Source: Pontiella agarivorans | GTDB taxonomy: Bacteria; Verrucomicrobiota; Kiritimatiellia; Kiritimatiellales; Pontiellaceae | Length of the DNA stretch: 64,000 nt | Assembly: GCF_034531395.1 (NCBI RefSeq) | Contig: NZ_JARVCO010000007.1 | Coordinates: 248,001 to 312,000 of the forward strand | Direction of reading: 5' to 3' | Part shown: piece after piece, positions 26,039-34,416 of the stretch | Layout of the letters: each line of letters begins with the position of its first letter | Position numbering within the stretch: position 1 is the stretch's first letter | Notes under the pieces: generated by a model | Database searches by the model: none | The model's input: only the letters and a program-made list of their open reading frames with translations | What the model was told of the DNA's origin: nothing | Made by a program: the position numbers and the translations under genes

Positions 26039-26479
26039 ATGGACCACCTGACACCAGAACAGCGCAGCGAAAACATGCGCCGCATCAAGGGGAAACATAC
26101 CAAACCCGAATTGTTCGTCCGGTCACTGCTTCACCAGGCCGGTTATCGGTTTACGGTCAACGGCCCGAAGAACAGGAAACTGCCGGGTAAGCCCGATATT
26201 GTGCTGCCGAAATATAAAGCCGTCATTTTCGTGCACGGCTGCTTCTGGCACCGCCATCCAGGCTGCAAAGGAAGCACCACGCCCAAAACCCGAACTGAAT
26301 GGTGGCAGGCTAAATTTGACCGCAATGTTTCCAATGATCGGAAAAATCAGAAAAGGCTCAAAGAAATGGGCTGGAACGTTGTGGTGGTCTGGGAATGTGA
26401 ATTAAGGAATCCTCAAAAGGTGATCCGGAAGTTGACCCGATGCCTCAGCGCTCTTTTTTGGGAACCGCCCCCTTCATAA
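26039..26479 (+). CDS. vsr: Very short patch repair endonuclease Vsr
   Basis: This 146-residue protein matches Vsr throughout: RSENMRRIKGKHTKPELFVRSLL, LPGKPDIVLPKYKAVIFVHGCFWHRHPGC (catalytic Asp, His residues and zinc ligands) and WNVVVVWECEL. Vsr nicks T:G mismatches formed when 5-methylcytosine deaminates, so it belongs with the cytosine methyltransferase at 31517. Start at MDHLTPEQRSENM. It converges on the DUF2357 gene and overlaps its 3' end by 35 bp, which could link their expression. Confidence 0.93.
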   Translation: MDHLTPEQRSENMRRIKGKHTKPELFVRSLLHQAGYRFTVNGPKNRKLPGKPDIVLPKYKAVIFVHGCFWHRHPGCKGSTTPKTRTEWWQAKFDRNVSNDRKNQKRLKEMGWNVVVVWECELRNPQKVIRKLTRCLSALFWEPPPS

Positions 26480-28706
26480 ACGTGTTGAGGGGAATGCCTT
26501 TTTTCGGAACAGGAGACCCGCGCCGGTCATCAATACCTTCAATTTTTTTCAGATCCCAGTCATACGCCGCAAGAGGGTCGCACCTATCCAATGGTTCTAC
26601 ATCAAACATAAGGTAACAGTATTGTGAAGGATTCCCGGGATAATCATTCTTAATGAGATCTTCTTTTGAAAATATACGCGGTCCCTCGCCCGTAATCTTG
26701 AACAACGTTCCACCGCTCCGGAATTCACCGGCCCCATGCAACAGTAGATAAGAAGCCCCGGAAACGGAATGGTGCAGACGCAACGATCCGCGCCGTTCTC
26801 CGGTTCTGAAATTATAAAGTCCGGATTTCAGCACCCAAGCTAGATTCTCGTCACCATTATGCCATCCGTGAATTACAAAAATCTCTTTTGCAGGAGCCAT
26901 CCGTCCGGATTCATCTCTTTCCGGAACAGCTTCACGTACAGCGTCCGGCGGATCGTCCTTGTGAATCCGGTAGGTATGATAGGTCTGTTGTTCGCGCTGG
27001 GTTGCCCGGTTGCACACATGAGCCACCACCTCTTTCAGAAAGCGCTCAAGAGCAACGGAGCCATCGTCTGGATTATTGGGGCGCAGTGGAAATGCGCCCA
27101 AGCCGGGCAACAGTTCATGGAAGCCACGAAAAGGCATTTGTTCCTTTTCGTTTCCGGGGTAAAGCACATAGGCTCCCGCCGAACGTCGAATAGCATCGCG
27201 GTAGGCATGCATTTTCAATAGGTCGCCGCGCTTGTAATTTCCTGCTCTTTGGGCCGCTTTTTCCTCATCTAAATTCTCGTTCTCTCCACCGAACAATTTC
27301 GTGAGACTGTCCACCTTGTATTTTGCGTCAAAGTGAACATGTGTAATCAGTTCCTGTTCTTCGGCTTCATCCTGCGTAAAGCCATCCGGCCAGAGCGAGA
27401 GCGTATAGTCCGGGCGCATCTGACGGCTCCACGAGCCCCCGGCTGGATAATCTTTTTTACCGCCAAAGGTCCGGTTATAGCTGAACTCGACTGAAAGGGG
27501 GCGGCCTGCGCCTCGGTAGATCCCTTCAATGGGCAGTTGTTTTCCGGCCTTCAGCTTCAGCACCAGATCCTTGTCGTTAATCAAATTCTCGACCGGCGTT
27601 TTTTTCAGTTCAAACAAACCGGACACCAGATCCAGCAGTTTGAAAAAGACCCAGTATTCGTAAAGGGCCGCCACATCACGCTTGCCGCCTTCATACACAT
27701 CATCGCCGCCGTCCCAGCTTAGTCTGGCTGCCAGTTCAAACAACATCCAGGCCCGCAGCACCTGACGGTACCCTTCCTTGCGCTGAAGCACCGGACTGTT
27801 AAGCGGCAGCAGTTCGGGTTGTGATACCTGTTTGAACATATCGTGCGAAAGAGTTTCCTCCAGATCCTCCAACAGCATGGTGATTTCAGAACGGAGTCCC
27901 GGATACATCTCATCGCCCTGAGCCGTAAGTCTTGCGATCAGATCTTCCAAGGTCTGGAAAAACAGAATCAACGTATGTTTCACAAAGCGGTTTTCCGGCG
28001 TATCCACCGTATCCCGCTTATCACGGATTTCAATTCGCTTGGGAATCGTTTCCATCGTATCGCGCAACGGATGCCCGGCCGGCACTTCCATGCGCCGTCC
28101 GGCCGAAGCAAGCTGGCGGACTTCATACCGTCCGAGCCGACGGCTTCGGTGCACATCGATGGTTCGGAATTCTTCACGCCACTGCGTATTCGGCATAGTG
28201 ACAATCCGCTGAATCGCCTGCTGAAAATCTTCACCACCCAGCAGGCTCTTCAGAAAATAGAGCCGCTGCGCCAGCGTGGCTTCCGTCAGTCCATCAGGAA
28301 TGAGCGGCTGTTCAACAGGAGATTCCAGCTGCAGCAGGAAATCGGCACAGCGATCCGCGATATTCTCCAGCATCGAGCGGTATTCATCTTCATAACCCAG
28401 TTTTGTTGAACGGATATCGATATGCGTCGTCGAAACCGTTACCCCGGTCTCCTTGTCAAGAAGCTCCAGCTTCAGCAGTCCGACATAATTGCCCGGCTCA
28501 ATCCGGCCCCGTTCGTTGTCGTGATGAATCCGGCTGTGAGTAATCACGCGCGGGACCTCCTTCAACGAAAAGCGGGGTGAGTCCAGTTCATATTCATACC
28601 GTCCGTTTTCGGTCAGCGATGTTATTCCAGCCTCGCCGAACACAGTCATCCGCGCCAGAGGCTCACGGCTTCCTGATTTAAAATTAATTGACAGTTCACT
28701 GCTCAT
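26445..28706 (-). CDS. DUF2357 / PDDEXK_7 nuclease, McrC-like partner
   Basis: The 753-residue protein has a DUF2357-type region in the N-terminal half (TVDTPENRFVKHTLILFFQTLEDL) and a nuclease core with MRPDYTLSLWP and HVHFDAKYK, the D...DxK pattern of PDDEXK_7. These proteins are the nuclease partners of McrB-like NTPases in modification-dependent restriction. The C-terminal 200 residues (from about HVCNRATQREQQTYH) are not recognised. It is the last gene of the leftward operon, 121 bp from the gene before it, and has a weak ribosome site. Confidence 0.82.
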   Translation of the reverse strand: MSSELSINFKSGSREPLARMTVFGEAGITSLTENGRYEYELDSPRFSLKEVPRVITHSRIHHDNERGRIEPGNYVGLLKLELLDKETGVTVSTTHIDIRSTKLGYEDEYRSMLENIADRCADFLLQLESPVEQPLIPDGLTEATLAQRLYFLKSLLGGEDFQQAIQRIVTMPNTQWREEFRTIDVHRSRRLGRYEVRQLASAGRRMEVPAGHPLRDTMETIPKRIEIRDKRDTVDTPENRFVKHTLILFFQTLEDLIARLTAQGDEMYPGLRSEITMLLEDLEETLSHDMFKQVSQPELLPLNSPVLQRKEGYRQVLRAWMLFELAARLSWDGGDDVYEGGKRDVAALYEYWVFFKLLDLVSGLFELKKTPVENLINDKDLVLKLKAGKQLPIEGIYRGAGRPLSVEFSYNRTFGGKKDYPAGGSWSRQMRPDYTLSLWPDGFTQDEAEEQELITHVHFDAKYKVDSLTKLFGGENENLDEEKAAQRAGNYKRGDLLKMHAYRDAIRRSAGAYVLYPGNEKEQMPFRGFHELLPGLGAFPLRPNNPDDGSVALERFLKEVVAHVCNRATQREQQTYHTYRIHKDDPPDAVREAVPERDESGRMAPAKEIFVIHGWHNGDENLAWVLKSGLYNFRTGERRGSLRLHHSVSGASYLLLHGAGEFRSGGTLFKITGEGPRIFSKEDLIKNDYPGNPSQYCYLMFDVEPLDRCDPLAAYDWDLKKIEGIDDRRGSPVPKKGIPLNTFMKGAVPKKER

Positions 28707-28827
28707 AAGCCGAATAAACTATAAAAACTGAGGCATTGACTGCCCCCGCAACCTGTGCAACATTGCCTGCGGACTGGGAATACTCGGTCGGCAGGCATTT
28801 CTGGAAACGGAAATGTCTGTTTGCTTT

Positions 28828-29577
28828 TCAGGGGAACACCTTCCATCCGGAAATCCCTCCGTTTCGATATACCTTCCGGGTCACAATATCATATGCCCGG
28901 TTCTCCTGTGCGGGTTGCAGAATGTGCCGGGCACAGGGATGCGCGCAGAGATCCGCAAGCTGAACCCCCGCAATATTGTCAAACTTCCTGCGAAAGACCA
29001 GCGGACAGTCCAGCACCTTGAAGCGCTCCCCTCGAATGAAATCGGTTCCGTTCACCATCATCCGGTAGAAACTTCGTTCCAGCGCCTGATCTTCGTTTTT
29101 TCCTCTGGCCTCCGCCACAAAAGGCAACTCCTGAATCCTCTTGTCTTCAATAAAATGAATAAGGCGCTCCAGCGTAAACTTCAGGGCCAAATCATATGGG
29201 TTGACCGCATTGGCGCCATATCTGCTTCTGTGATGATCCTTGCGCACTGCGGATATAAACACCGTATAAGGGAGATCCTTCATGAGTTCTGACAGTTCGG
29301 TCATGAACGCCTGACGTTTCCCTGCCACTCGAAGAAATCCGAAGGGGCCCTTCGATTTTCGAATATCGCGACTGTGCAGATTCACGCCTTCATGGATCCA
29401 GTATTTCAACTTCAACCGGGTAATTTCCGGAACCACACGTTCCGCATAATCCGTTCGCTTGATCACGATCGTTGCCAAAAGAAAAAGCGGGAAGTCGCGG
29501 TCGATCAGCTCCAGTGTATGATCACCGCACTCATCGAGAAAAGCGATGTATTCCGATGTTCCTCCGACATTCCGCAT
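28828..29577 (-). CDS. DUF3800 domain protein
   Basis: This 249-residue protein opens with IAFLDECGDHTL (the DUF3800 FxDESG-like motif, here DECGD) and contains GVNLHSRDIR and a late NIAGVQLADLCA segment. The acidic residues and RNase H-like layout suggest a nuclease-type fold, but no activity is established. DUF3800 proteins are frequent in defence loci. It sits six bases downstream of the EVE-McrB gene and before the DUF2357 nuclease, splitting a usual McrB-McrC pair. Confidence 0.8.
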   Translation of the reverse strand: MRNVGGTSEYIAFLDECGDHTLELIDRDFPLFLLATIVIKRTDYAERVVPEITRLKLKYWIHEGVNLHSRDIRKSKGPFGFLRVAGKRQAFMTELSELMKDLPYTVFISAVRKDHHRSRYGANAVNPYDLALKFTLERLIHFIEDKRIQELPFVAEARGKNEDQALERSFYRMMVNGTDFIRGERFKVLDCPLVFRRKFDNIAGVQLADLCAHPCARHILQPAQENRAYDIVTRKVYRNGGISGWKVFP

Positions 29578-29583
29578 AGAATC

Positions 29584-31491
29584 CTACGCCTCCGCAAAGC
29601 TGGCGAATCCATGCTCGGCCAGACGTTTGCGCATGCGAGCCAGTTTTTCAAGTGATCCGGGATAGAGCGCATTTGCGGCGATCAGATCCTCATCTTTTAC
29701 CGGGGTGTCCATTTTTTCAGGCCGGGCCTCTTCTTTAAGGCAATGCCAGATTAAAACCGTCAGCACCGGGCCCAGCTTTTTCTTCGACCCGTGCAGCTTT
29801 GGCAACAGCTTCTGCATGATCGCGGTATCCATTGCCGTCTCTAATTTCCAATCCTTGGAAGTGAGCTCCTTGTGAAAATAAACAAAGCGGCAGATTTCGT
29901 GGGCGGTGCGGTAACCGAATTCTGCGCCAGCCGCTTTCAGCGGCGGGAAAAATGCCATCAACACCTTCGATACTGCTGCACGGGTGGTATCGTCTAAAGA
30001 AACATCCTTCTGTTTCGCCGCCGCCACAAACGCTTTGCCGTATGCCGCTCCCTGCCCGGCAATCGCATCCAGATCCGGTTTCGCCGGATTGGCGAGGAAT
30101 GATTCCATCTCGTCTTCCGAAACACGGAATTCAATTACGTTGGCGCGGTCCAATACCTTCGGACTGAACATGTAGGTGGTTTCGTCCACGTTGACCGTGC
30201 CGATTACAAAAAGGTTTTTTGGAATCGTCAGTTTAGCCGGCACGCCGTTCCAATCTGCTCCTGTATCATCGTGCAGGCTGATCGCCTCGCCCGACTCCAT
30301 CGCCGAAAGAAAGTCCGCAAAATAGCGCTCCACATGGGAAAGGTTCATTTCATCCAGAATCAGAAAATAGGGATTTTCCGGATCAGCCTGCGCCCGCAGA
30401 ATCAGGTCCAGCGCTCCATTGTCCGGCTTGCGGTAACTCTTCGGCTTCAGCGCATCCGGATATCCGAGCAGGTTTTCATTGCTCGTCCAATCCGCGCCGA
30501 CCGAGATAATTTCGTATTGCAAAGGGCCGGTCTTTCGCTCTCCTGAGTCAGGAAGCTCCAGAACAGCATCTCCCAGCTTCTTCAGCTCAGTGTAAAAACC
30601 GTGGATATATTTCTGGTAGGAAGAACTTTCGCCAACGGTATGCCGCGTGTTCTTTGGATCTTTATCCGCATCAATAACACCGTTCTTCAACGCCAGATAC
30701 CACTCCTCTATCGCGCCGACCGGCAACGGTATTATTTTCCCCGAATTCCCCCGCTTATTCACCAACTCAACCGTCTGGGGGGAACAACTGTGTACATCGT
30801 AGTTTTCAACGATTATTTCTGAGACTAATGCCCGCTTCAGCTTTTCATAGAACAAGTCCGCTTTATTCGGACAAATCCACTTTGCAAATGAAAGCGCCTG
30901 AAGTGTTTTTCCTGATCCGGACAGTCCGGTTAGAATTAGAAATGGTTTGGCCTGCAGTGCGGAGGCCACCCCTGAAAAATCCGACAACTTCTTGTGACGA
31001 AGTGCCGATGTAAAAAGAGCGTCATCGTCACTCAATTCACCGAAGTCAAAATTTCCGTACTCATTATAAAGTGCAGCAAGAGCTTTTATCCCCGCAGGTT
31101 TTTCATAGCTCGATATCGCCTGCGTCGGAAAGTGGTTTGCTCCAATATAGGGGATTTCATAAATATCAGGAGCGAAACGGCTATGTGTCCTCGCCGCTTT
31201 AGGAGGAATGGAGGAATCCAAAACATTAAGCGGCTGAACTTTGATCTTAAAATTTTTGGGCTTCGCTGGATCGTAACCTTTGTCGAACGGTGCTGTGGTG
31301 ACCTTGCCAACGCCACGGACACCCTGATCCCACGAAATCTGCGCCTTGTCCCCTCCAAAATATATTATGATAGGATCACCAACCCGAAGCTGGCCTTCAA
31401 AGTTGTAGATACCATCGTGAACAAATTCATTTCCTGCAACAACCTGATCAACGACATGCTGATCCGTTATTTTAATAATATAGATTTTCAC
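29584..31491 (-). CDS. EVE-domain McrB-like AAA+ NTPase
   Basis: This 635-residue protein has an N-terminal EVE/PUA-like region (about 1-130: MKIYIIKITDQHVVDQVV...DPIIIYFGGDKAQISWDQGVRGVGKV), a fold that reads modified bases. A McrB-type AAA+ motor follows: Walker A LTGLSGSGKTLQAL (about 185), Walker B LILDEMNLSHVERYFADFL, and the sensor-like FVIGTVNVDETTYMFSPKVLDRANVIEF. McrB motors translocate DNA and recruit a McrC-type nuclease when the reader finds modified DNA. Start is GTG at 31491. It is encoded beside a cytosine methyltransferase, an unusual pairing. Confidence 0.85.
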   Translation of the reverse strand: MKIYIIKITDQHVVDQVVAGNEFVHDGIYNFEGQLRVGDPIIIYFGGDKAQISWDQGVRGVGKVTTAPFDKGYDPAKPKNFKIKVQPLNVLDSSIPPKAARTHSRFAPDIYEIPYIGANHFPTQAISSYEKPAGIKALAALYNEYGNFDFGELSDDDALFTSALRHKKLSDFSGVASALQAKPFLILTGLSGSGKTLQALSFAKWICPNKADLFYEKLKRALVSEIIVENYDVHSCSPQTVELVNKRGNSGKIIPLPVGAIEEWYLALKNGVIDADKDPKNTRHTVGESSSYQKYIHGFYTELKKLGDAVLELPDSGERKTGPLQYEIISVGADWTSNENLLGYPDALKPKSYRKPDNGALDLILRAQADPENPYFLILDEMNLSHVERYFADFLSAMESGEAISLHDDTGADWNGVPAKLTIPKNLFVIGTVNVDETTYMFSPKVLDRANVIEFRVSEDEMESFLANPAKPDLDAIAGQGAAYGKAFVAAAKQKDVSLDDTTRAAVSKVLMAFFPPLKAAGAEFGYRTAHEICRFVYFHKELTSKDWKLETAMDTAIMQKLLPKLHGSKKKLGPVLTVLIWHCLKEEARPEKMDTPVKDEDLIAANALYPGSLEKLARMRKRLAEHGFASFAEA

Positions 31492-31516
31492 GACTCCACC
31501 CCCTGAATAGCTTTAT

Positions 31517-32809
31517 TCACGTTATATCACGCGCAACTGACTCAATCGTCGAAGATCCCATTTTTTCAAGGACTTCATCCACTGTCTCAAAATCGCCAAT
31601 ATTGCTACCGCCTTTGACTTCACTATATGACTCGCCGGCCATTGTTTTCAGAACCGCCTCGAAAATAACCTTCGCCCCTTTAGGCGGCACGGCCATTCCG
31701 ATTTGCTTTCTTATGCTCTCCTTTGAACCACAGAAGAAATGATCATCATCAAATGTTTGAATACGGGCTCTTTCACGGTTGGTAAGAGCTCTGTCTTTGG
31801 CCCAATGATAACCATGTGTTCCACCGCCGCCACTTCCGGTAATCGTGTATGCAGGGCGGGAGGGATCCAAACGCCGGTATATCTGACTCATTCGCGCCGA
31901 CTTTACATTCAATCTTACCGCGTCAAGTTTTTCCCGTATGGACTGATTATCACTGAAATCCACATCCGGAACCTTTGCTATAATTTCCGGATGATTTTTA
32001 TAAAAAGATACCAACGCTTCTTTTCCGGATGAATCATCATCCAAAGTACGCAGTTCATCAATAAACCATGCATTTTTGTCTGGAGGCAGCATTTTCAATC
32101 GTTCCACAACAGCGGTGGATTGTCTGGTCAGCTCCTGGTTTGGGGCATCCTCAGGGATCGGAGGGGATTCTAATGCTTCCTTGGCACTAACAGGAGATTC
32201 GGTTGTGATTGCCGGAACTATGAATTTTTTTTCCAAATCCTTTCGAATTCCAATGATGATTACCCTGTGCCGGGTTTGCGGAACCCCATATTTTTCAAAT
32301 TTGTACAGGTGCGCGCTTAAATTGTAACCCTTGCCGGCTTCAATCAAATCACAGAGAATTTTTATAAAAGCCTGACCGTCGTTCGCGTTCCGCAAGCCTC
32401 CGACATTTTCGGCTAAAAACCAATCGGGGTTTTTGGCATTTATAGCCTTAACTCCGTTGGTGTACAGCGGTCCATATGAACCATCAACACCTTTCTGCTC
32501 TCCAACAATGCTGAAGTCGTTACAGGGAAAGCCGAAAGCCAGCGCATCAAAGTCCGGCACATCCTGCTCAAAATCAACCTTCCGGACATCACCGCATATT
32601 ACCTGCTCGTCTTTCTTTTTCAGAGGTTCATCGGGATCAATACCGTGGATATTTTTCAGGTAGGTATCGCAAGTATCCCGGTCAATATCGTTGGCCCAGA
32701 TCGGATCAATAGAAAACACATTGCCCGATTTCGTTTTTACAATAGATTTTTTAGCGGCGGAGCCTAAACCCCCAGGGCCGCAGAATAATTCAGCTAGTTT
32801 ATATTTCAT
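31517..32809 (-). CDS. DNA (cytosine-5) methyltransferase
   Basis: The protein of 430 residues has motif I LAELFCGPGGLG, motif IV FGFPCNDFSIVG (catalytic Cys in PC), motif VI WFLAENVGGL, motif VIII QTRHRVIIIG, and motifs IX-X ending ERARIQTFDD...QIGMAVPP. It transfers a methyl group from SAM to cytosine C5. Start at MKYKLAELFC; a longer frame to 32851 has no support. The target is unknown. Genomic Vsr at the operon end fits a 5mC product prone to deamination. Confidence 0.92.
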   Translation of the reverse strand: MKYKLAELFCGPGGLGSAAKKSIVKTKSGNVFSIDPIWANDIDRDTCDTYLKNIHGIDPDEPLKKKDEQVICGDVRKVDFEQDVPDFDALAFGFPCNDFSIVGEQKGVDGSYGPLYTNGVKAINAKNPDWFLAENVGGLRNANDGQAFIKILCDLIEAGKGYNLSAHLYKFEKYGVPQTRHRVIIIGIRKDLEKKFIVPAITTESPVSAKEALESPPIPEDAPNQELTRQSTAVVERLKMLPPDKNAWFIDELRTLDDDSSGKEALVSFYKNHPEIIAKVPDVDFSDNQSIREKLDAVRLNVKSARMSQIYRRLDPSRPAYTITGSGGGGTHGYHWAKDRALTNRERARIQTFDDDHFFCGSKESIRKQIGMAVPPKGAKVIFEAVLKTMAGESYSEVKGGSNIGDFETVDEVLEKMGSSTIESVARDIT

Positions 32810-32884
32810 ACCTATTTTAATAGCATGGCCAGCATGGGGTTTGCAGCCCAAAGGTTGAGATATTTCAGAGTATCAAGCAATTCG

Positions 32885-33622
32885 CTATGACTCGTCATAG
32901 AGCCAGCTGTCGAAGTCCTCGGGAAGTAGGCTCACGATTGACTCGGAATTCATAGAATACAGGTCATAGGTAAGCTCAAATTGATTGATGACTTGAACAA
33001 ACCGGCGAAGGGATCCTTTTTTGGTCAGCACCTTCTTTTTATCATCGATGCCTTTTTTTACCCGGTCCAGGTTTTTGTCGTAGTACAGTAAGTCAAGAAC
33101 CTCGACAATCGATGGATTGCTGATCAGTTTTTGCCTTGAAACCACTTCTTCGTTGATATTTCCGGGTTTAGTCAGATCACTGACCAACAGAACCCGCCCT
33201 GTCATTCTGTGGGTTTTATAAATCATAAACGGGATTTTAAGCAGATGCCTATGGGCGCCTTTCCCGAATCCGCCGGACGGAATGTATCTGTAATCCTGAC
33301 CTGGACTGCGCAGGCCCTTCCCATTGGCCGGACATACCTGATCAAAAAAGAAAAGGCTCAACCAGGCCCACATTCCGGTATTTTCCAGTTCACTATCACT
33401 GACTAAGCCCAGAGCTTCGAAAAGATACTTCCCGGCATCCAACCTGGTACTGAAAGCAACAGTATCCTCGACTGTGGCATATCCATCTACAGATATGGTG
33501 AGCGCAGTGTCATCTAACAAACTGATGGGAATATCCTTTCCAGGATCGGATTTCAAATCATAAAGATAATCCCTGAAAAGCTGTATTCCTTTATCGTTGA
33601 GGGCTTTGACGATCTTTTTCAT
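32885..33622 (-). CDS. Unrecognised 245-residue protein of the GHKL-Dcm operon
   Basis: I recognise no family with certainty. The protein is soluble, with a mixed N-terminal part and a helical, basic C-terminal part (VKKGIDDKKKVLTKKGSLRRFVQVINQFELTYDLY). The centre has aromatic-rich segments (GMWAWLSLFFFDQVCPAN, HRHLLKIPFMIYKTHRM). Its ATG shares a base with the stop of the upstream gene (TAATG), so the two are translated together. It sits between the GHKL-associated protein and the methyltransferase and is probably an essential part of that system. Confidence 0.7.
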   Translation of the reverse strand: MKKIVKALNDKGIQLFRDYLYDLKSDPGKDIPISLLDDTALTISVDGYATVEDTVAFSTRLDAGKYLFEALGLVSDSELENTGMWAWLSLFFFDQVCPANGKGLRSPGQDYRYIPSGGFGKGAHRHLLKIPFMIYKTHRMTGRVLLVSDLTKPGNINEEVVSRQKLISNPSIVEVLDLLYYDKNLDRVKKGIDDKKKVLTKKGSLRRFVQVINQFELTYDLYSMNSESIVSLLPEDFDSWLYDES

Positions 33623-34416
33623 TAATCTAACTCCAGCAACCCTGATATTCTCTGCATTATTCTTTGGTTTCGACAGAAGCCATCAACACTCTTTTCTATC
33701 CATTCTATGCTCAATTCCTCGTTCAGGTCCTTACGAGGCCACTTCTCGTTGCATAAAGTCTTTCCATAAAGAAGCCACCTGTACTGCCAGTCAGGAGTCT
33801 CATCATTCGGATCGGGGTCCTGCAGCGTGTAGTCCTCTTCGCAATAAATAAGAATATACGAGAGGATCTGTCTTACGATCTCCGGATAAACAGCGCAAAA
33901 AAACATGTCGTCTGACCTTAACAATGTCTGAACATTAGGAATCTTAGAGTTCACTTTCAACCAAGGCATATCCGAAGCCTCCAGGTCCAGTTCCCAAATT
34001 CGGTTTCCCAGATCCTCTTCATTAACACCAATAAGACTCATCCTATTGGCGGTGCGCTCCTCTTCACTTATAGCGCTAACACCTTCAGCAAGTGCGAGGA
34101 TTTTCCCATGCATCGCACTCTCATCAACAATTTTGACCCGGAACCGAATATCCTGAAGATCGGCAGGTGTAAAGGCATCAAGTGCCCGGTTGTCAGGGGG
34201 CAATATATTAGAAACGGTTCCATACGAAAACCGGTTATATTTGGTGCGATGATACGCCTCAACGTATATGGCGGCGTCATGCGGAAGATCATCCTTGTAT
34301 GTGTCAATCGTGATATCCGCGTCAAGATGGGGAATACCGCCGATGTACGTCACGCTCACCCGGAGATCAGTACGCTTGATTTTAATTCGGTCGGTATAAT
34401 TAAATTTCCTGATCAT
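33622..34416 (-). CDS. Unrecognised 264-residue protein following the GHKL ATPase
   Basis: No named family is assigned. The first half looks beta-rich (LRVSVTYIGGIPHLDADITIDTYKD, AAIYVEAYHRTKYNRFSYGTV), like a beta-sandwich adaptor. The second half is mixed, with EERTANRMSLIG and a C-terminal helical stretch. Start MIRKFNYTD was chosen because AAGGAGG lies six bases upstream; it overlaps the GHKL gene by 17 bp. Tight coupling on both sides suggests a stoichiometric partner of the ATPase. Confidence 0.68.
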   Translation of the reverse strand: MIRKFNYTDRIKIKRTDLRVSVTYIGGIPHLDADITIDTYKDDLPHDAAIYVEAYHRTKYNRFSYGTVSNILPPDNRALDAFTPADLQDIRFRVKIVDESAMHGKILALAEGVSAISEEERTANRMSLIGVNEEDLGNRIWELDLEASDMPWLKVNSKIPNVQTLLRSDDMFFCAVYPEIVRQILSYILIYCEEDYTLQDPDPNDETPDWQYRWLLYGKTLCNEKWPRKDLNEELSIEWIEKSVDGFCRNQRIMQRISGLLELD

